DNA of 64,000 nucleotides from Novosphingobium capsulatum NBRC 12533 (GCF_001598375.1 NZ_BCYV01000012.1:62001-126000); one strand, 5' to 3'; positions 44,637 to 53,712 are shown, counted from the first letter of the stretch. A program made the numbers and translations. Notes: generated by a model from the sequence alone, not told the origin.

Positions 44637-46781
44637 ATGAAGCGACTGCTTTTGACCACCACGGCCTTGCATGCGGCGTGCATGTTGGCGACCCCCGCCC
44701 TGGCGGATGACGCGCAAGCCGCGCCACAGGCCACCACGAGCGCCGCCCCGATTGCCCAGGCAACGCCGGAAATCATCGTGACGGCGCAAAAGCAGAGCCA
44801 ACCGCTTCATGGCACGCCCGCGGCAGTGACCGCGCTTTCCCAAGATGCCCTCACCACCGCCGGGATCACCGATATCCGCGGCGTCGCCAGCCTGGTTCCT
44901 TCGGCACAGTTCCAGGCCGAACGCGGCGCAACCAAGGTGTACCTGCGCGGCGTTGGCACCTTCCTTGACGTGGACAGCACCGATCCGGCCGTGGCGATGA
45001 ACATCGATGAAGTCTACGCGCCGCGCGAAATCACCGGTGGCGCACTGTTCGACCTCAACGACGTTGAAGTGATCTCTGGCCCGCAGGGCACGCTCTATGG
45101 TCGCAACGCCGCGGGCGGCGCGGTCAACATCTCGACAAAAGACCCCACCCATAACTTCGGTATCAACATGATGGCCGAAGGCGGCAATTACAATTTCATC
45201 CACACCACGGGGGCCGTCAATGTCCCAGTCGGCGACGATGTCGCGGTGCGCGCTGCCTTTGATTACCAGGATCACGACGGCTACCTGAGCAATGGCTTGA
45301 ACGATCAGAAGAGCATTGCCGGCCGGCTCAAGGTCAAAATGACGCCGACGGAGCGTTTGACCGTCACCCTTTCGGGCGAATACTATCACAGCGGCGGGCT
45401 GGGCTTGACGCCCAAGCCGGTCACGCCCAGCGCGCAGTTTCCGTCTGATGCCAGCCCCTGGCAATTCAATGTTGACCCCACGGCGGCCAATTTCTTCAAC
45501 AAGTCATGGTATGATCTTGTCCATGCCAAGTTCGAATATGACCTGGGCGGTGGAACCAGCCTGATCTACATCCCGGCCTACCTGCATTACAGCAGCCGCT
45601 CGAACTTCTACAACGGGCCGGGCACGCTGGAACTCGATCCCTCGGCCACCCAATACACCCATGAATTGCGGCTGTCGCACCAGGGTGAGCACCTGAACTG
45701 GGTTGCCGGTGGCTATGCCTATCTCAACGATGGCCTGACCACCAGCACCCTCACGCTGGCGCCCATTCCCGCCCGGTATCCGCAGGTCACCCAGAATTTC
45801 AACGTGCATTCGGTCAGCTATGCCGGGTTTGGACAGGCGACGTACACGCTGCACGACGGCCTGAAGCTGACCGGCGGCATTCGCTATTCATACGACAAGC
45901 GCAGCGGCGGCGGGGTCAACGGGTTCGGGCCTGCGCCAGGCGTGAGTTTCCCCACCACGTTTACCACCGCGTTGAGCTCCAGCAACGTCGATTACCGGGT
46001 CGGCGTGCAGTATGACATTTCGCGCGACAACATGGTCTATGCCAACTTTGCCACCGGCTATAACGAGGGCGGGTTCGTCCCCACGGTTGACGCGAACGGC
46101 AAGGCGCTGACGTTCCGGCCGCAAACGCTCAAGGCGGTCACGGTCGGCACGAAAAACCGCTTCTGGGGCGGCCGCCTCGAGATCAATGACGAACTCTATT
46201 ACTACGCCTTTTCCGATTACCAGGTCAGCGCGTTCAACCAGGCAATCGGCGGCCTGATCATCGTCAATGCCAAGTCGGCACAGATGGTGGGCAACGACCT
46301 GACCGTGCGCTTCAAGGCGACCGTGCACGACACGCTCGGCCTGGGCCTCGGCCTCGAATCCGCGCGCGGACTGGACTTCGATGTTCCGGCCTCGGCGGTT
46401 GGCGCCGGCAATGCCTGCGCCTGTAGTGGCCTGGCTCTGCCCCAGGCGCCCACCACCACGCTCAACGCCGATTACACCCACATCTGGGACTTCAGCAATG
46501 GCGCAACCCTGGCGCTGGCGGGTGATCTGTATTTCTCAAGCAGCTATTGGGAAGTCTATACGCACAACCCGCAGACGCTTTCGCCTGCCTATACGCGGTC
46601 GAACGCCACGCTGACCTATACCACAGCCGACAAGCGCTGGACCGTCGCTGCATGGGTCAAAAACATCGAGAATACTGCCCGCTACAACGCGATTTCGCAG
46701 CCTTCCAGCGATGCCACGCCGACCACCGGCATTATCGAGCCGCCTCGCACCTTTGGTCTGCGCTTCGGAGTACACATCTGA
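44637..46781 (+). CDS. TonB-dependent outer-membrane receptor 2
   Basis: The 714-residue receptor has a signal peptide (MKRLLLTTTALHAACMLATPALA), TonB-box-like PEIIVTAQKQSQPLHG, and a plug with GPQGTLYGRNAAGGAVNISTKDPT. The barrel ends EPPRTFGLRFGVHI, slightly unusual in that the last residue is Ile rather than Phe. GAGGAGG lies five bases before the ATG. The stop overlaps the start of the DoxX gene (TGATG), a coupling not typical of TonB receptors. It is divergent from Rieske 1, suggesting uptake of that enzyme's substrate. Confidence 0.93.
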   Translation: MKRLLLTTTALHAACMLATPALADDAQAAPQATTSAAPIAQATPEIIVTAQKQSQPLHGTPAAVTALSQDALTTAGITDIRGVASLVPSAQFQAERGATKVYLRGVGTFLDVDSTDPAVAMNIDEVYAPREITGGALFDLNDVEVISGPQGTLYGRNAAGGAVNISTKDPTHNFGINMMAEGGNYNFIHTTGAVNVPVGDDVAVRAAFDYQDHDGYLSNGLNDQKSIAGRLKVKMTPTERLTVTLSGEYYHSGGLGLTPKPVTPSAQFPSDASPWQFNVDPTAANFFNKSWYDLVHAKFEYDLGGGTSLIYIPAYLHYSSRSNFYNGPGTLELDPSATQYTHELRLSHQGEHLNWVAGGYAYLNDGLTTSTLTLAPIPARYPQVTQNFNVHSVSYAGFGQATYTLHDGLKLTGGIRYSYDKRSGGGVNGFGPAPGVSFPTTFTTALSSSNVDYRVGVQYDISRDNMVYANFATGYNEGGFVPTVDANGKALTFRPQTLKAVTVGTKNRFWGGRLEINDELYYYAFSDYQVSAFNQAIGGLIIVNAKSAQMVGNDLTVRFKATVHDTLGLGLGLESARGLDFDVPASAVGAGNACACSGLALPQAPTTTLNADYTHIWDFSNGATLALAGDLYFSSSYWEVYTHNPQTLSPAYTRSNATLTYTTADKRWTVAAWVKNIENTARYNAISQPSSDATPTTGIIEPPRTFGLRFGVHI

Positions 46782-47230
46782 TGCAACACGCTGACACCGC
46801 ACGTCCGGCGACCGGACACCCCCTGATGCCGCGGGTGTTCGACCCGCAGGGAACATGGTTTGAAAATGGCATTTCCCTGGCCGGCCGGGCGATCATCGCA
46901 TGGTTTTTCATCGGTGCGGCGCGCTATCACCTTTCCAGCGCCCACTATGCCGATACCTTGAGCGACATGACTGCCAGGGGCGTGCCCGCCCCTGCCCTTG
47001 GCCTGGCCATCGGCATGGCCGTGTCCGTCATCGCCTCTCTTGCCCTGGTGTTCCGAATGGGCGGCCGCTGGCCCGCCCTGGTCCTGGCGGTCTACAGCAT
47101 TGCCGTATCGTGGTTGATGCACAACCCGATCTATGGGCACGGACCGGACATGTTCTTTTTCTACAAGGATCTGGCGATTACCGGGGCGCTGCTGCTCGCC
47201 GGGTCATGGCCCGGCAATTCCAGGCTCTGA
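46781..47230 (+). CDS. DoxX-family inner-membrane protein
   Basis: The 149-residue protein has four predicted helices (ISLAGRAIIAWFFIGAARY, LGLAIGMAVSVIASLALVF, PALVLAVYSIAVSWLM, LAITGALLLAG) in the DoxX layout. Members are found with respiratory or redox enzymes and in aromatic clusters, but few have a proven role. It is translationally coupled to TonB receptor 2 through TGATG. The last five codons and stop are repeated directly in tandem just after the gene. Confidence 0.82.
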   Translation: MQHADTARPATGHPLMPRVFDPQGTWFENGISLAGRAIIAWFFIGAARYHLSSAHYADTLSDMTARGVPAPALGLAIGMAVSVIASLALVFRMGGRWPALVLAVYSIAVSWLMHNPIYGHGPDMFFFYKDLAITGALLLAGSWPGNSRL

Positions 47231-47249
47231 CAGGCCAGGCTCTGACAGG
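47220..47249 (+). repeat. 15-bp tandem duplication across the DoxX stop codon
   Basis: CCAGGCTCTGACAGG occurs twice in direct succession (47220-47234 and 47235-47249). The first copy contains the last codons and TGA of the DoxX gene, and the second repeats the same frame and stop. It looks like a small slippage duplication with no coding effect. Confidence 0.85.
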
Positions 47250-47262
47250 CTTTCCACAGGAT

Positions 47263-47298
47263 GCCTGCACCGGGGGGACGCTCCCGCCTGGTGCAGGC
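47263..47298. terminator. Bidirectional terminator-like hairpin
   Basis: GCCTGCACC (47263-47271) and GGTGCAGGC (47290-47298) form a perfect 9-bp stem. Additional G/C pairing in the 18-base loop is possible. It lies between the convergent DoxX and Rieske 2 genes. Confidence 0.6.
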
Positions 47299-47316
47299 TG
47301 TTCTGCTTCGGCGCTA

Positions 47317-48366
47317 TCACCCCATGCCGATGTTTTCCCGCCGCAAGTTCGCGATAAGCTGGCGCGTATGGCGCCCACCCACGTCGCTGGCGATGTCAAT
47401 CAGCGGTTCGTCGGGACACTCGAGCATCCGGCGCTGCTGCAGTTCCAGGACCTCCTGGTCTTCGCGAAACGTGCGCGCGGTCTGTTCAAACACTTCGTCC
47501 GGCACGCCATTGTCGAGAATGTTGGTCGCCATCGACCAGAAGTAATGCGTGGTCGTTTCCGTTTCAGGCGTGATCGCGTGGCAGCCGCGCATGGAAAACC
47601 GCGTCGTGCCCAAGGCGCCGTAATCCGGCCCGTCATATGCCCCCGTGCCTGCGTCGCACGCGCCGGTGTGGATGCGAATGAACACGGGTTCAAAGATGAC
47701 TTCCTGCCAACGGTCGACCTTGCCCTGGAAATTGGCAGCGTCGACATAGGTCGGCGGCGGCTCTGAATCGGGCATGAGCCGGGTGACCCGCACTGTCTGG
47801 CCACGCTTCTCGGACTTGGTCTTCGTGCGGAAGTGGAGATCCGGATCGCCGCCGATCGTGCGGGCGTGAATGTATGGCAAGTGTGACAGGTCCATCAGGT
47901 TGTCGACCAGCAACTGCCAGTTGCCATTGACCTGCAAGTGCGCGCCACGCCAGGCGTAGCCGGCGTCTTCGTGAATAGGGTAATCGGGAATCAGGCTAGG
48001 ATCCGCCTGTTCGGCATCGCCCATCCAGATCCACATCAAAGCCTGTCGTTCGACCAGCGGATAGTGCCGCACGCGCGCCGTCTCGGGAATGCGATCCTGC
48101 GCCGGAATCCGCACGCAGCGCCCGTCCGCCGCAAATTCCAGGCCATGGTAGGCACAGCGCAGACGCGAGCCGGTGACGACACCGGCCGACAGGGCCATGG
48201 CGCGGTGGACACAGCGATCTTCAAGCGCGCTGGCCGTGCCTTCCTCCGATCGCCACAGCACGACCGGCCGGTTCAAAATGGTGCGCGCGATCCGGGCGCC
48301 GGGCGCCAGATCGGCACTCCATCCCGCAGCATACCAAACGTTTTTCAGGAATGTGGATTGGCTCAC
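47317..48366 (-). CDS. Rieske non-heme iron oxygenase, alpha subunit (VanA-like) 2
   Basis: The 349-residue protein has Rieske ligands C52, H54, C71 and H74 (CVH, CAYH) and catalytic-iron histidines H162 and H167 in DNLMDLSHLPYIH. It has the same single-component O-demethylase-like layout as the other three in this island, but CVH replaces the CPH seen in them. It is divergent from a LysR gene 99 bases away, the probable activator. There is no electron-transfer partner nearby. Confidence 0.92.
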   Translation of the reverse strand: MSQSTFLKNVWYAAGWSADLAPGARIARTILNRPVVLWRSEEGTASALEDRCVHRAMALSAGVVTGSRLRCAYHGLEFAADGRCVRIPAQDRIPETARVRHYPLVERQALMWIWMGDAEQADPSLIPDYPIHEDAGYAWRGAHLQVNGNWQLLVDNLMDLSHLPYIHARTIGGDPDLHFRTKTKSEKRGQTVRVTRLMPDSEPPPTYVDAANFQGKVDRWQEVIFEPVFIRIHTGACDAGTGAYDGPDYGALGTTRFSMRGCHAITPETETTTHYFWSMATNILDNGVPDEVFEQTARTFREDQEVLELQQRRMLECPDEPLIDIASDVGGRHTRQLIANLRRENIGMG

Positions 48367-48433
48367 AGCACGCTCTCCCGGATCATGCGCGCGGTTCTAG
48401 CAAGGGCAGAGGAAATCCACATCACTGTATAGC

Positions 48434-48463
48434 GTTATTTCCGATATCCAGATATCTTATAAC
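48434..48463. promoter_or_regulatory. Candidate LysR operator between Rieske 2 and LysR genes
   Basis: Two GATATC palindromes (48443-48448, 48451-48456) lie inside a GTTAT...ATAAC inverted repeat (48434-48438, 48459-48463) that abuts the LysR start at 48466. Binding here would repress lysR and could activate the divergent Rieske gene. Confidence 0.45.
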
Positions 48464-48465
48464 CC

Positions 48466-49410
48466 ATGAGCGTACGCGATTTTGACCTCAATCTGCTCGT
48501 GGTTCTCGATGCGCTGATCGAAGAGCGCAGCGTCAGCGCCGCGGCAAGGCGGCTGGGCGTCAGCCAGCCCAACGTGAGCTTTTCGCTCAACAAGTTGCGG
48601 GTGCAGTTCAAGGATCAACTGCTACTCCGCTGCGGCAATACGATGCAGTTGACGCCGCTGGCCGAACGGCTGCAAGAGCCGCTCCGGCGCGTGCTTGACG
48701 GTGTGCAAACCGACGTTCTGGCGGAACGGAAATTCGAGCCCGCCAGTTGCCAGCGCCGCTTCGTCATCAGCACTTCGGATATCGGTGAACTGATCTTTCT
48801 GCCGCGGCTGATGGCGGCGCTGTCGCGGCTTGCGCCGCAGGCAACGCTACAGTCCCGTTCCATGACGCCGATCGAACTCGAGACCGCGATGGCCGAGGGC
48901 AAGGTCGATCTCGCGCTCGGCTATTTTCCCGATCTGAACGGCAGCAACTTCATGACGCAGAAGCTGTTCGATCACGACTTTGCCTGCATCGCGGCGGCTG
49001 ACCACCCGCATGCCAGACCGGGCTGGGCGCTCGATACGTTCCTGAGCCTGGGCCATATCGTGGTGGCGCAGTCCGGGCGAAGCCAGGAACTGGTGGAGCA
49101 GGAGATGCGCCGCAAGGGGCTGGAGCGGCGCGTGCAACTCCAGTCGCCACACTTCATGAGCGTGCCCCTGCTGGTTGCCGAATCCGAACTGATCAGCACC
49201 GTTCCAGCGGCAGTGGCAGGGATATTCGCCACCATGGCCCGGCTGCGGGTGGTCGCGCCGCCGCTCGCGCTGCCGCGTATCAACATTCAGCAATTCTGGC
49301 ACCGCCGCGTCCACGACGAGCCGTCGAACCGGTGGCTGAGAGGGCTGATCTGCGAACTGTTCCTCAATCGCGACCCTTCGCCGGCAACACCTGCGCGCAA
49401 CAAGCGGTAA
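48466..49410 (+). CDS. LysR-family regulator (NahR/NodD-like)
   Basis: The 314-residue protein has the HTH MSVRDFDLNLLVVLDALIEERSVSAAARRLGVSQPNVSFSLNKLRVQFKDQLLLRCGNTM and an effector domain of the NahR/NodD type, with RFVISTSDIGELIFLPRLMAAL. It is divergent from Rieske oxygenase 2. The next gene on the right (Rieske 3) converges on it and has its own AraC regulator. Confidence 0.92.
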   Translation: MSVRDFDLNLLVVLDALIEERSVSAAARRLGVSQPNVSFSLNKLRVQFKDQLLLRCGNTMQLTPLAERLQEPLRRVLDGVQTDVLAERKFEPASCQRRFVISTSDIGELIFLPRLMAALSRLAPQATLQSRSMTPIELETAMAEGKVDLALGYFPDLNGSNFMTQKLFDHDFACIAAADHPHARPGWALDTFLSLGHIVVAQSGRSQELVEQEMRRKGLERRVQLQSPHFMSVPLLVAESELISTVPAAVAGIFATMARLRVVAPPLALPRINIQQFWHRRVHDEPSNRWLRGLICELFLNRDPSPATPARNKR

Positions 49411-49436
49411 GACCGCTGCTGCGCGCAGGCGCAGGG

Positions 49437-50456
49437 CTATGCCAGTTCTGCCTTCAACAGGGCGCTCACCCGCCGGCGCGCCAGCACGGCTGACTTGTCG
49501 ATCGGCAGCAGCAGGGGCTTCATGTCGAACAGTTCGCGTCCCTTCATGCGCCCCTGGATATCCGCGATCATCGGTTCGTCCTCGTTCTTGAACGCGCCCT
49601 CGACGCCCAGCCGGAATCCTTCGGAAACGGCCGGCACGCCCTGCAGCTGGTTGCGGCCACCCGCCCAGAAATAGTGCGTCGTGGATTCCGTCTCTGGCGT
49701 CAGCAGGTGGCAGAACGGAACCTGCACATGGGCATTGGCCATGTCGGCGTGCCGGGCAACGTCAAAGCAATTGCGTTGCACGAGATTGGCAGGTGCCTGC
49801 CAGCGCATGACGGACAGCAGGCTGATCACCTCGGGGGCGTCGTTCCACAGGCCTGCAACCAGCGGCGTGCGCTTGCACTGGGGGCGGTTGTACTGCGAAA
49901 CCACCTGCTCCCCCTCTTCATGACAGGTCACTTCCGTGGGGAACGTGTCCGAAGGGTCTGCAAGGAATGGATGCAGGAACTCGACATGGGTCAGGTCCAG
50001 CAGGTTGTCGATGACGAGTTGGTAATTGCCTTCGACATGAAGGTAGCCCTCCACCCAGTCAAACTGCGCGTCCTCGCGCGCCGACAGCACGGGAATTTTC
50101 GCAGCGTCGGCATTGTCCGCCTGCCCCATCCAGATCCACACCATGCCATGGCGTTCGACCAGGCTGTATGACCGTACGCGGATTGCGCCCGTCGCCGGTC
50201 CATGTGGATTGTGCACGCAGCGCCCGTCGGGGCCAAACCGCAAGCCATGGTAAGGGCAGGCAATGGCATCACCATGCAGCTTGCCCTTGGCCAGGGCGGC
50301 AAACCGGTGGGGGCAGATATTGGACAAGGCGACCGCCGTGCCCTGGCTATCGCGATAGAGCACCACCTCCTCGCCCAGAAACGTGCGGGCAACCGGCTCT
50401 GCCCCAAGCGACGACGACCAGCTTGCCGGATACCAACTCTCGCGGATGAACGGCAT
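49437..50456 (-). CDS. Rieske non-heme iron oxygenase, alpha subunit (VanA-like) 3
   Basis: The 339-residue protein has Rieske ligands C48, H50, C67 and H70 (CPH, CPYH), and H157 and H162 in DNLLDLTHVEFLH for the catalytic iron. The start MPFIRESWYPASW is preceded by GGGAG at seven bases. An ATG nine codons earlier is unlikely. The divergent neighbour is an AraC regulator, so its inducer control differs from that of the LysR-linked copies. Confidence 0.92.
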   Translation of the reverse strand: MPFIRESWYPASWSSSLGAEPVARTFLGEEVVLYRDSQGTAVALSNICPHRFAALAKGKLHGDAIACPYHGLRFGPDGRCVHNPHGPATGAIRVRSYSLVERHGMVWIWMGQADNADAAKIPVLSAREDAQFDWVEGYLHVEGNYQLVIDNLLDLTHVEFLHPFLADPSDTFPTEVTCHEEGEQVVSQYNRPQCKRTPLVAGLWNDAPEVISLLSVMRWQAPANLVQRNCFDVARHADMANAHVQVPFCHLLTPETESTTHYFWAGGRNQLQGVPAVSEGFRLGVEGAFKNEDEPMIADIQGRMKGRELFDMKPLLLPIDKSAVLARRRVSALLKAELA

Positions 50457-50535
50457 TATCCCACTCCCTTGTTGTACGGGCACGGCGTGATCGCGCGCCA
50501 GACGATTTTCGTTGCGTGGAGCCTAAATCCTTCGG

Positions 50536-51567
50536 ATGCTGGCCGTGATGGTTACGCGTACGGAAAAACGGCTGCTCCGTCCGGATTTTGCAGCACCCTC
50601 GATCACCAGCAGCCTGCTAGCGGATTTCCGGCTGGTGGGCGCCTCGCTTACCCGGTTCACGCTGCGTGCGCGAAAGGGGTTTGTCATGAGCGGCATGCCC
50701 TACATGTTCATCGTGGCAGAAGGGCATTGCCGCGTCGGTCTTCCCGATGGGCGAACCATCAAGCTGGAGCCAGGCGATGCCGTGATGGCACTGGGTGGCG
50801 CCCCCACCCAGCTGGCTGTTGGCGGCAGAGTGTCTAGCTACGCGGACATGGGCGAAGTCTGGGACGCCAATGCCGGACCGCCGACCTCGCTTGAGGGCTA
50901 TGAACGCCCGGTCGATATTGCCTGGGGCGATGGCCCCGTCGGCTGCGTCCTCATCGGCAGCGCGATGACCCTGTCGCACCGCGCGGGAACACCGCCCGTG
51001 CAGAAAACGCTCCCCGCGGTGCTGCTCGCACGCGACAGCGAGACGCGGCTGCGTTTTTGGACCGCGGCGCTTGTGCAGATGCTCGACGCGGAAAGCGCTA
51101 AGCCGTCAGACGGATTTGCCGCGATCAGCACGATGACCTCGCAGTTCCTCATGGCGCAGATCCTGCGCACCCACCTTGCTGCCAATGCCCCGGCGTTGAG
51201 CGACATCCTCGACAAGGGCCGCTCCCGCGCGCTCGCCAGCCTGATGCGCCGGCTGCAACGCCACCCCGAAAACGCCTGGACCCTGGCCGACATGGCCAAG
51301 GCGGCCGGCATGTCTCGTACCGCCTTTGCCGAAGTGTTTGCACGCGCGACGGGCACGACACCTTTTCGCTATCTCACCGGGTGTCGCATCAATGCTGCGG
51401 CTGATTTGTTGCGCAACACCGATCTGCCCATAACCGATGTGGCCGATCGCTGTGGCTATCGTTCGGAACGGGCATTTCGGGACGCGTTCGTCCAGGCTCA
51501 CAACATGCGCCCGCTCGCCTTTCGCAAGGCACAGCGGGCGAAGGATGATGCGATCGCCAGGGCGTGA
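50536..51567 (+). CDS. AraC-family regulator with cupin-like N-terminus
   Basis: In this 343-residue protein the first roughly 95 residues form a cupin-like sensor (GHCRVGLPDGRTIKLEPGDAVMALGG). The C-terminal 100 residues carry the double HTH: TLADMAKAAGMSRTAFAEVFARATGTTPFRYLTGCRINAAADLLRN and ITDVADRCGYRSERAFRDAF. The family resembles cupin-containing AraC regulators of reductases and oxygenases. It is divergent from Rieske 3 by 79 bases and is probably its activator. An ATG four codons later is an alternative start. Confidence 0.88.
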   Translation: MLAVMVTRTEKRLLRPDFAAPSITSSLLADFRLVGASLTRFTLRARKGFVMSGMPYMFIVAEGHCRVGLPDGRTIKLEPGDAVMALGGAPTQLAVGGRVSSYADMGEVWDANAGPPTSLEGYERPVDIAWGDGPVGCVLIGSAMTLSHRAGTPPVQKTLPAVLLARDSETRLRFWTAALVQMLDAESAKPSDGFAAISTMTSQFLMAQILRTHLAANAPALSDILDKGRSRALASLMRRLQRHPENAWTLADMAKAAGMSRTAFAEVFARATGTTPFRYLTGCRINAAADLLRNTDLPITDVADRCGYRSERAFRDAFVQAHNMRPLAFRKAQRAKDDAIARA

Positions 51568-51592
51568 TGTGGGGCGAGCCCGGCCGGGTGGG

Positions 51593-52522
51593 CTATCCTG
51601 CCGGCTTGCCATCCTCCGTCCACACCGCCGCCTCGTCGCGGATCAAGCCCGTCAACCATTGCAGGCCCATGTCGCCCCTCCGCGCCGGGTGGTGCTGCAT
51701 CACAACTTGCTGCAAGGGCATGGCAAAGGGTGGCTCCGCCACGGCAAGCGGGGCGATCCGCGCAAAGAAAGCGGCAAGGCGCCCATGCATGAGCGCAAGC
51801 CGCGGCGTGCCGACCAGGAACCACGGCAGCGACGCGAACGAACTTGTCGTCACCGCGATGCGACGCTCGATTCCCATTTTCTCGATCACCTGATCGGCAA
51901 ACGAAGCCTCGCGGTTCGGTCCGAACGTGGCGACGACATGCCCGGCAGCGGCATAGTCAGCCATGGCAATCGGTCCAGAGAACAGCGGGTTGTTCGCGCA
52001 GCCGACGATCACGTGCCGCTCTTCGAACAGCAGTTCTGACGGAAACCGCGCCAGCACAAAGGCATCGGGCCCGATCAGCAAGTCCACCTGTCCGTTGTCG
52101 AGCGCCAGCCCGGATTGTTGCGAGGGAGGAATGATATCAAGGCAGACATGCGGCGCCACCTCGCCCAATCGCGCCGCCACGCGGGTGAGCAGTACCACGG
52201 CCATGTAGTCGGACGCGATGATGCGAAAGGTGCGCTGGCTGCCGGCAGGTTCGAACCGCTGGCCAGCCTGCAGCATGGTCTCGGCATCGCGCAGCAATTG
52301 CCGCACCAGGGGCAGCAGTGTCTCGGCGGTTGTGGTGGGCAGAAAGCGCTTGCCATTCAACACCAGCAACGGATCGCCGAAATGATCCCGCAGACGGCCA
52401 AGCGCTGCACTGACAGCGGGTTGCGACAAGTTCATCCGCTTTGCCGTCTCGGTGATGCTACGTGTGGTCAGCAGCACTTCGAGGGCCACCAGCAGGTTGA
52501 GATCCAGGCCTTTGAAGCGCAT
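51593..52522 (-). CDS. LysR-family regulator (NahR/NodD-like)
   Basis: The 309-residue protein begins MRFKGLDLNLLVALEVLLTTRSITETAKRMNLSQPAVSAALGRLRDHFGDPLLVLNGKRF. The effector domain has RTFRIIASDYMAVVLLTRVAARL. It is very similar in layout to the regulators at 38650 and 60746. It is divergent from the Rieske 4/cytochrome/flavoprotein run, with a perfect palindrome in the intergenic region, and is the probable activator of that operon. Confidence 0.92.
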   Translation of the reverse strand: MRFKGLDLNLLVALEVLLTTRSITETAKRMNLSQPAVSAALGRLRDHFGDPLLVLNGKRFLPTTTAETLLPLVRQLLRDAETMLQAGQRFEPAGSQRTFRIIASDYMAVVLLTRVAARLGEVAPHVCLDIIPPSQQSGLALDNGQVDLLIGPDAFVLARFPSELLFEERHVIVGCANNPLFSGPIAMADYAAAGHVVATFGPNREASFADQVIEKMGIERRIAVTTSSFASLPWFLVGTPRLALMHGRLAAFFARIAPLAVAEPPFAMPLQQVVMQHHPARRGDMGLQWLTGLIRDEAAVWTEDGKPAG

Positions 52523-52525
52523 GCC

Positions 52526-52555
52526 ATCCTCTGATTTGGTGAGGATTTATCCTCA
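52526..52555. promoter_or_regulatory. Palindromic LysR operator upstream of Rieske 4
   Basis: TGAGGAT-tt-ATCCTCA (52540-52555) is a perfect palindrome. A further ATCCTC half site at 52526-52531 forms a second inverted pair with GAGGAT at 52541-52546. It lies 4-33 bases upstream of lysR and about 70 bases ahead of the divergent Rieske start. Confidence 0.65.
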
Positions 52556-52623
52556 AACCTTTCGATTTGCTTGAGACATGACGCACACCCAAGATGTCCG
52601 CAACAGCAAAACGGGAGAAGATC

Positions 52624-53712
52624 ATGGACGATGCGAGCGCCACCGCACCCGAACCCGTGCGTGACGGCATCAGCACCACCGGACCAGAGCGCAATTGGCC
52701 GAACAACAGCTGGTGGGTCGCCGCGCATGGCAGCGAGGTGACGGACAAGCCGATCCTGCGCTGGATCCTCGAAATGCCGGTTGCGCTCTATCGCAGCGAG
52801 GCGGGCGTGGTCTCGGCCCTGCACAACCGCTGCCCCCATCGCTGGGCACCGCTGCATCTTGGCCATGTCGAAGGCGCGGATCTGGTCTGCCCCTACCATG
52901 GCTTTCAGTTCGCGCCATCCGGGCAGTGCGTCCGCGTACCCAGCCAGGCCACCACCCCACCGGCCATTCGCGTGCGCGCGTTCCCGGCGGTGGAGCGCTA
53001 TGGCTTTGTGTGGATCTGGACCGGAGAGGTGGAAAAGGCCGATCCCAACCTTATCCCGGCAGACCTTGCCTACCTTTCCGATCCTGCCTGGCACACCGTC
53101 TGGGGCTACAAGTCGGTTAACGGCAACTATATGCAGCTCAAGGAAAACGTCCTCGATCTCACCCATTTCGCGTTCCTGCACAAAAACTCGCTGCAGGTCA
53201 GCGGGTGGGACCGCGCGCCAGAAGTGGAGATGGGCGAAGGCCGCGTCGGCTATGTTCAGGTGCACGACATGGAGCCGCTCGCCCCCGTCTATGCCGTTCC
53301 GGCAGGCAAGCCGATCGGCAAGCTGGCCAATCGCACCACGCGTGGCACCCAGCTTTCACCCGGCGCGCACCATGCCGAGGTCGCAATCCACGATCCCGCA
53401 CCCGACGACGGCGGGCTGGCACATTTCTCGCTCCGCATGGTTCACCTTACCACCCCGGTGTCGATCGCCCGCTCGCACTATTACTGGGCGATGGCCCGCG
53501 ATCATGGCGAGCCGTTCGACGTGGAAGCGACCCGGGGCATGGCCGACATCGTCTTTGGCGAAGACATCGCCATGGTCGAGGCGACCCAGCAGATGGCGCG
53601 CTGCGCCATTGATCATGATCAGGCGGTGGAGTTCAGCGTATCGGCCGATCAGGCCGCCATCCAGGGGCGCCGGCTGGTGCAGGCGATGGTCAACGCCGAG
53701 CGCGCAGGCTGA
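52624..53712 (+). CDS. Rieske non-heme iron oxygenase, alpha subunit 4
   Basis: The 362-residue protein has Rieske ligands C70, H72, C89 and H92 (CPH, CPYH). Catalytic-iron histidines lie in ENVLDLTHFAFLHKNSL. It differs from copies 1-3 by a longer N-terminus and by VKSVNGNYMQLKENVLDLTHF. GGGAG lies six bases before the ATG at 52624; an ATG ten codons earlier is possible. The cytochrome c/Tat protein/flavoprotein triplet follows after 157 bases in the same direction, so the Rieske step and the flavocytochrome probably act on the same molecule. Confidence 0.9.
   Translation: MDDASATAPEPVRDGISTTGPERNWPNNSWWVAAHGSEVTDKPILRWILEMPVALYRSEAGVVSALHNRCPHRWAPLHLGHVEGADLVCPYHGFQFAPSGQCVRVPSQATTPPAIRVRAFPAVERYGFVWIWTGEVEKADPNLIPADLAYLSDPAWHTVWGYKSVNGNYMQLKENVLDLTHFAFLHKNSLQVSGWDRAPEVEMGEGRVGYVQVHDMEPLAPVYAVPAGKPIGKLANRTTRGTQLSPGAHHAEVAIHDPAPDDGGLAHFSLRMVHLTTPVSIARSHYYWAMARDHGEPFDVEATRGMADIVFGEDIAMVEATQQMARCAIDHDQAVEFSVSADQAAIQGRRLVQAMVNAERAG

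Noticed and set aside
47220..47249. Possible VNTR or stop-codon readthrough device at the DoxX end
   Set aside because: Only two 15-bp copies are present and both give the same frame and stop, so a simple slippage duplication explains it.
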